A stretch of 64,000 nt of DNA from Unio delphinus (Eukaryota > Mollusca > Bivalvia > Unionida > Unionidae): contig JAQISU010000123.1 in NCBI GenBank assembly GCA_029339505.1, forward strand, positions 6,809,501 to 6,873,500, written 5' to 3'. Shown here piece after piece: positions 58,724 to 64,000 of this stretch; the stretch's first letter is position 1; every line of letters starts with the position of its first letter. The translations under genes and the position numbers were made by a program. The notes below the pieces were generated by a model that worked only from the letters and a program-made list of their open reading frames with translations, was not told the origin of the DNA and did not search any database.

Positions 58724-58940
58724 GCTCAGCTTAAAAACTAAAGAAGCGACACCTAGCGGGTAGCAAGGGGAGGTAAGGGGCAAGAGTTATTGCCCTTTGT
58801 CTATATGACATAGACAGGAAAGACGAATTTTCATCTTTTGGTAGGGCTGGATTCGCGAGGTAGCAGGCTAATATCCCTAAAGTAATGTGATCGGGTAAGT
58901 ATTCTCGGAGAAACATAATTTACTACAAAATTTGCTTTCT
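58724..58940 (-). repeat. DIRS right inverted terminal repeat with outer extension
   Basis: The inverted match to the left repeat runs to about 58,895. The extension GTATTCTCGGAGAAACATAA to TTTGCTTTCT (58,940) is matched only in the internal complementary region. Confidence 0.88.
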
Positions 58941-59089
58941 ACTTAATTAATTAATGATAAGCAAGCTTATTATCTAATTGGAAAATATGGTATACTTTAT
59001 TATTTTATAGATATATAGCAGTGAAACAAACAAAAAATTATATATTTTTTCTTCTCCTGCAAGAATCGGACTAAATGGAAATATATCAG

Positions 59090-59279
59090 ATGTCACTATG
59101 GGGTCAGAGAACAAATGGGACAGAACTAGTCAAGGAGCAGCTGGCATTGAAAAACAAGAGATCTGTACTTCCAAGGATAAGGGTGCATCATTCACAGGAA
59201 TCACAGTGAATGGTCTACGAATTTGTTACAACTGTGAAAAACAGGAGCCAAAGAGAAAAATGTTTAAAAAGTGTCAAAA
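59090..59279 (+). CDS. Host MYND-type gene, exon k (first half of the zinc finger)
   Basis: Donor CAAAA|GTAAGT. Two acceptors are possible: 59,063 (better pyrimidine tract) or 59,089 (ATATATCAG, in phase with exon j); the latter is used here. Reads MGSENKWDRTSQGAAGIEKQ and ends NGLRICYNCEKQEPKRKMFK then KCQK. CYNC and CQKC are the first two zinc pairs of a MYND finger. Confidence 0.75.
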
Positions 59280-59655
59280 GTAAGTACCATCAGCAAAAAT
59301 TTTAAAAGTGTGTAGAGAGAGGTAAAAAATTTGCATATACTTTTACTTTGAAGAACTCCATGTAAAAGGGTCTCAATTCCAACTGAAGTTAGGTATTGGC
59401 AAGTAAAAAATTATCAACCAGTCTCCATCTGGCAACCTTAAGAATTGTAATGCTGCAAATAGAAATTGATATTCTAGGTCAAACTAATATTTCATGCTTC
59501 ACTGATGTTTGTTAAATTATTTATTACATTGATACCTGTATATTTATTTTCTCAGAAATTTCAGATATTTTAGTTGTCATTAATCCACTGACAGATGAGA
59601 TCAAACTACCGCTGATGAAATTTGACTTCTTACTCACCATTTCATTGATAGTCAA

Positions 59656-59900
59656 CTGCTCCAGTGGCTCTGTGGTTAGAGCGTCTGCCACAGAAGCAAG
59701 AGGTCGTGGGTTTGTTCCCTGGCTTTGTCATGCCAAAGACTTACAAAAATGGTACTAACAGCTGCCTTGCTTGGTCCTCAGCAATGGTACTAACAGCTGC
59801 CTTGCTTGGTCCTCAGCAGGGTTCTTCCTCCAGCAATAATACTGGCTGCCATGTATAGCCTATCGTGTGCTGAAAAAATGGCGTTCAACCCTAAAAGACA
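59656..59900 (+). mobile_element. tRNA-derived SINE with internal 42-bp duplication
   Basis: A-box-like TGGCTCTGTGGTTAGAGCG, B-box-like GTGGGTTTGTTCCC, and the 3' module CTGGCTGCCATGTATAGCC followed by GTGCTGAAAAAATGGCGTT. The segment GGTACTAACAGCTGCCTTGC is tandemly duplicated. Confidence 0.75.
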
Positions 59901-59944
59901 AAAAATAACAAGATACAGACATGTAGTGATCTTCCATCGGATTA

Positions 59945-60225
59945 TCTAAACTTTTTACAACTTTGGAGTCCATATTTCTGATTGGCTAAACTTGTTATAA
60001 CTTTGGAGTCCATATTTCAGATTGGCTAAACTTGTTACAACTTTGGAGTCCATATTTCTGATTGGCTTAACTTGTTAGAACATTGGAGTCCATATTTCTG
60101 ATTGGCTAAACTTGTTACAACTTTGGAGTCCATATTTCTGATTGGCTTAACTTGTTAGAACATTGGAGTCCATATTTCTGATTGGCTAAACTTATTACAA
60201 CTTTGGAGTCCATATTTCTGAACCA
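59945..60225. repeat. 40-bp minisatellite, ~7 units
   Basis: Unit of the type CTTGTTACAACTTTGGAGTC followed by CATATTTCTGATTGGCTAAA, with ACAACTT/AGAACAT variants. Confidence 0.9.
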
Positions 60226-60606
60226 ATTTTGATCAGATTTGGAAGATTTGATTAAACCATTATTTTCTAGAAAATTTAAGCAGGATTCATATTTACTAAT
60301 GAGATCTGTTTGCTGAACATGTTCATTTAGAGCTAGATTGATGATACAGTCTGATAAACCCTGGAATGTGTTAATCTCTTTAAGATCTCAAGCAAGTTCA
60401 AAAATGAGCAAGATCCAGATTTTATTACCACTCTGAATGCTTTGTTTATGATCTGATTTTCTTAAATATGAAATATATATTTGTATCATTAAGATCTTGG
60501 ACAGTTCAATAATGAGTTAGTTGTAATAGTTACATGCTCCTATCCTCATTATATTCAACTTATCCTCTATACTTCTTACACTTTTTACATAAAATGCACA
60601 GGTGCT

Positions 60607-60860
60607 TGAGAGGCCCTGAGGGGCCAAGTGGTCTAAAGCGCTCTCCATTACATATCACTGCCATCTCACCTCCATCTGCATAGGTTTGAGTCTCAGATTC
60701 GGCCAATGTGGGTATGCGATAAAGCTTACCAGTAGCTTCTCGTGGGTCAGTGGTTCTTTCAGTGAGTTTTCTCTGTTTCTTCTTCCAACATTAATACCGG
60801 CCGTCATGTATAGCCTATCGTGTGCTAAAAAATGGTGTTGAACCCTACAATGACTGGTGC
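60607..60860 (+). mobile_element. tRNA-derived SINE
   Basis: A-box-like GGCCAAGTGGTCTAAAGCGC, a diverged B box (TAGGTTTGAGTCTC), and the same 3' module GTCATGTATAGCCTATCGTG as the neighbouring SINEs. Confidence 0.75.
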
Positions 60861-60978
60861 TTGATGATGCAAACTTGATATTAAAATAGGTCAAAACCAC
60901 TGAAATATGTTATTATATATGGCTTCTTAGATAAACATAATAAATGACAAGGTTTGTTACTCGATATACATTAATCTT

Positions 60979-60979
<1 letters not shown>

Positions 60980-61022
<43 letters not shown>
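60980..61022. repeat. Poly(T) run
   Basis: About 43 consecutive T. Confidence 0.95.
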
Positions 61023-61024
<2 letters not shown>

Positions 61025-61584
61025 GTGATACCTTTCAGTAACCTATGTGTCACATTTTTTCTTTTTCAAAGAGCTATCACACTTCTTTATGATTTAGATG
61101 TGGAATAAGTCATAGTGTCGAAATTTTATGATTTTTGTTGGTCAGATGTTATGCTTACCCTAGATTACTGGAATTTTCAAGATTATGCAGTGTTATTCAT
61201 ACATTGTCATGACAATATAAATATGCCTGCAGATATTTAAATAAGTATGCAATTACTTTTCACAAGAAAGATTAATTCACTTGCATTTGTTAAAAAGAAT
61301 TCCAACCAATTCAGTTCCCACTAACTTTCTTACTAAATGATCCAGTTTGGTCAAACTTCCTTCCAATAGAATTGGAAGATTTCTGGGTCATTACCCAAGC
61401 TAGACCAATCAGCTGTTATCTTGACATTGTCTGCTTTATAAATGTATTACATCAGCATGCATTGTATGAAAGGTGGTGAGAATAGACATTTCAAATGCGA
61501 GTTTGCAACATGTTTCTTTGAGAAAAGTAATTACATTTATAATTATCTGCTGCAATCTTTTCTTTTGCATGAATAATATATTTG

Positions 61585-61830
61585 TAAAGCTTCTAGTGGC
61601 CCCAAGTGGTCTAAAACGCTCTCCGTTACAGATCACTGCCATCTCACCTCTATCTGCGTGGGTTCGAGCTGCAGATTCGGCCATTTTGGGTAGGTGAGAG
61701 TAGCTTCTCGTGGAATGGTGGTTCTTTCCGAAGGTTTTCCTTGGTTCTTCCTCCACCATTAATACTGGCTGCCATGTATAGCCTATCTTGTGCTGAAAAA
61801 TGGCATTAAACCCTACAACGACAACAATCT
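61585..61830 (+). mobile_element. tRNA-derived SINE
   Basis: A-box-like GGCCCCAAGTGGTCTAAAAC, B box GTGGGTTCGAGCTGC, and the 3' module CTGGCTGCCATGTATAGCC ending in GGCATTAAACCCTACAACG. Same family as the element at 60,607. Confidence 0.8.
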
Positions 61831-62889
61831 AGTGACATGAAGCAACTACAGAGCAGATTAGTGAAGCTTAATGAAAAATCACAAATATTTTGACATTCTC
61901 TGTCTCGGAGGCTTGGTCATAAAGATGTGATATAGTCTGTTAATATGGAAACTTTTTCAGAATAACATCAAAATTACTGAATGAGTAACTATATGCAAAC
62001 ACCATGAAATCAAGGCTGGGTGTGGAACTGCAGCATAAAATATGGTTCATAATATTTACCTGTATAAGTATCGAGCTTACCTGTGTAAAAAAAGATCCAA
62101 AACATCATAATTTGTGGCTATGTTCTTTACTTACACCAGGTAGGCAAATTAGACATAGTTTCACAGGATGAATGGAATACAAACAGTAATAGCTTCTGTT
62201 GCTGGTTCAATAATAATTGTTACAAATAAACAAGAAACTTATGTTTTTTTGTTTCATGAATACAACACATCATTTTAATCAAACTCATGTTTTGGTGCTA
62301 AAACTTTATAGAACTTCACGAAATTGTTTAAATTATTATATAATCTGAATAGCCATGTCATACCCAAATAGCCATGTCATACCCAAATTCATGTTGTAAT
62401 GAAGTTTGTTTTAGCAGGGTTTCGTTGTTCACTTACTTATTGATTGACAAAAGTAAGAGTACTTATTGCTCTTTTGCATGTTAATCGTTGCAGTCACACA
62501 TATAGCATTTATTGGTGTTGTATAAAGCAAACAGCTTACCCCCAAATCTATCATTGCATACTACACTATTAAATCTTGTGAAGCAATATAATAATTAAGT
62601 TTGAATTTCTTTTTCTGGAAATTATGCACTTTTCAGTACATGTTTTATATATACACAACAGTTTGAATCCTTTTTTTATGGCAGTACAGACTGTGTGAGC
62701 GTACATATACTAATTATGTGAAAATTGATGGTAAACTGCAGATTTATTGTTACCTGCTTTTCATTGAAAGGGTGACTATAAATTAGACCAGTCAGTCCAT
62801 CCATTAGTCCTTCCTTCTGTACCCGTCAATTCTGTTTCTGCACAGCAGTTCTCATGATTACTGTTGCATTTCAACCAAATTTGGTATGG

Positions 62890-63065
62890 GGTCTTTAATA
62901 ACATCTGGGCTAAGTTCATTTGTCAGATAACATCTAGACCAAGTTCATATGTCAGATAACATCTGGGCCATGTTCATTTGTCAGATAACATCTGGACCAA
63001 GTTCATATGTCAGATACCATCTGGGCCAAGTTCATTTGTCAGATAACATCTGGGCCAAGTTCATT
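62890..63065. repeat. 29-bp minisatellite, ~6 units
   Basis: Unit ATAACATCTGGGCCAAGTTC followed by ATTTGTCAG, with TAGACC and CATATG variants. Confidence 0.9.
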
Positions 63066-63189
63066 CTACATCATTGGTCCCTGTTTATATATGGTTTCAG
63101 GTAACTCCCTTAATTATTTTTAGATTAGAATGAAATTTTGTGTGCAGTGATATTGAGTAGACTTTGGTTGAGTGTGATTGTCAGTTTTG

Positions 63190-63460
63190 TACATCATAAT
63201 TTAGCAGAATTATAGACCTTGATTTTCATTTTTCTACATAATTTAGCAGAATTATATACCTTGATTTTCATTTTTCCACATCATAATTTAGCGGAATTAT
63301 AGACCTTGATTGTCATTTTTCTACATCATAATTTAGCAGAATTATAGACCTTGATTTTCAGTTTTCTACATCATAATTTAGCAGAATTATAGACCTTGAT
63401 TGTCATTTTTCTACTTCATAATTTAGCAGAATTATAGACCTTGATTGTCATACACACCCA
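63190..63460. repeat. 45-bp minisatellite, ~6 units
   Basis: Unit CATCATAATTTAGCAGAATT followed by ATAGACCTTGATTTTCATTT, with a TTGTCAT variant. Confidence 0.9.
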
Positions 63461-63693
63461 CTTTTCTGCACAGTTAAACCCTTCATAACTATTGGATTTT
63501 GGCACATAACTCTCTTCAATATTATTAGACTTCAATCCAAATATATAGCTGGCTTGATATTGATGAAGCAACTAAAAGCGGGGAACACAATTCCTTTATT
63601 TTGCTTGTTTAGATTCTATGGTACCTAGACTTTGGGGATACTGAAGACTAACAAAAACCTGTCCAGTAAAAAGTTTCCTTCATTGTTTTGCAG

Positions 63694-63751
63694 ATGCAAG
63701 GAAGAAAATGTTCGGTTTTCCCGCTATTACTGCAAGAGAGAGAGTGTCAAA
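63694..63751 (+). CDS. Host MYND-type gene, exon l (second half of the zinc finger)
   Basis: Acceptor TTGTTTTGCAG, donor CAAA|GTAAGT. It joins exon k in frame and reads CKEENVRFSRYYCKRESVK. MYND fingers have a cysteine three residues after YYC (CxxxC). Here a GAGAGAGAG tract puts Ser there, and the expected cysteine codon is in another frame. Either a 2-bp slip has occurred or the assembly is wrong. The gene continues beyond the window. Confidence 0.75.
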
Positions 63752-64000
63752 GTAAGTGATGACTTTTGTGGTTTGACCATGTGTACTAATAAAATATCTT
63801 TATTTAGCAAAAAAATGTGAATGGACATGATTAAGTTTATTGAGTATAATTGAGTCAACTTGATAGAAATGAAACTAGGATATCATTATCATCAGATGTT
63901 TCCTATAGATGTATTAGGATGACCCTCATTCTCTATATAAATGTAGAATTACGCAAATGGGAGCAGAAGTGTACAGCATATCTGTACATTCAAGCCCTAC
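63752..64000 (+). other. Intron, continuing out of the window
   Basis: No further exon was recognised. Confidence 0.5.

Larger units (their letters stand above)
52735..58940 (+). mobile_element. DIRS-type tyrosine-recombinase retrotransposon, decayed
   Basis: Inverted terminal repeats (52,735-52,922 and 58,724-58,895 plus an outer extension to 58,940) share CGATCACATTACTTTAGGGA and TAGCCTGCTACCTCGCGAAT. An internal complementary region (58,574-58,670) holds reverse complements of both outer ends joined together, the hallmark of DIRS. The order is leader repeats, a GC-rich gag-like minisatellite region, RT, RNase H, then tyrosine recombinase. All reading frames are broken. It sits in an intron of the host gene. 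Confidence 0.88.

Overview
The window is metazoan genomic DNA: AT-rich, intron-bearing, and dense in microsatellites, minisatellites and tRNA-derived SINEs. The transposons seen (an INT-before-RT Gypsy element, a DIRS element, a Penelope-like element) and the SINE type suggest a marine lophotrochozoan, probably a bivalve mollusc. That assignment is inference. No bacterial or organellar sequence was seen.

Region 1 (about 2.34-29.83 kb) is endogenous viral DNA of the Polinton/Maverick/adintovirus type. A nearly complete element, copy B (9,856-25,022, 15.2 kb), has ~300 bp terminal inverted repeats ending inside (TA)n tracts. Its genes, left to right, are: A32-type packaging ATPase (-); zinc-ribbon plus parvovirus-type phospholipase A2 (+); rve integrase (+); family B DNA polymerase fused to an SF1 helicase (-); a Cys-rich zinc protein (+); an HNH endonuclease (+); a small unknown protein; then a rightward structural block. 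The block holds a basic virion protein, a small virion protein, the major capsid protein, a pX-like protein, an adenain-type protease, a fibre-like protein, a membrane protein and a penton-like protein. Flanking it, an older and heavily mutated relative is split in two. Its left half (copy A, 2,339-8,951) ends after the HNH gene. Its right half (copy C, 25,136-29,826) starts with the very next gene. The simplest reading is that B inserted into the older element.

Region 2 (29.83-36.7 kb) is a minus-strand Gmr1-like Gypsy remnant. Its 865-bp LTR (TGTTACG...CGTAACA) interrupts the copy C protease gene. Its own protease gene is interrupted by a 3.1-kb unit with GGAGAACTCGCCC-rich terminal inverted repeats, a 9-bp target duplication and a dead Penelope-like reverse transcriptase. 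With B in A/C, this gives a readable order of insertions.

Region 3 (39.4-64 kb, continuing out of the window) is a plus-strand host gene. Seven exons between 39,436 and the large exon at 46,909 join in one reading frame, and the 3' exons encode a MYND-type zinc finger. I do not recognise the rest of the protein. Its introns carry SINEs, a LINE tail, minisatellites and a decayed DIRS retrotransposon (52,735-58,940) with inverted terminal repeats and an internal complementary region.

Within copy B the gene set is coherent: integrase, polymerase-helicase and nuclease for replication and integration; ATPase, protease and jelly-roll capsid proteins for virion assembly; PLA2 and pX-like proteins as likely membrane-active entry factors. 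Start-proximal TTATGTATA motifs, a CAATTGAAAA motif and a pair of covarying hairpins suggest virus-type transcription signals. Several B genes are broken, mostly at A/T homopolymers, so they are either recently decayed or mis-assembled.
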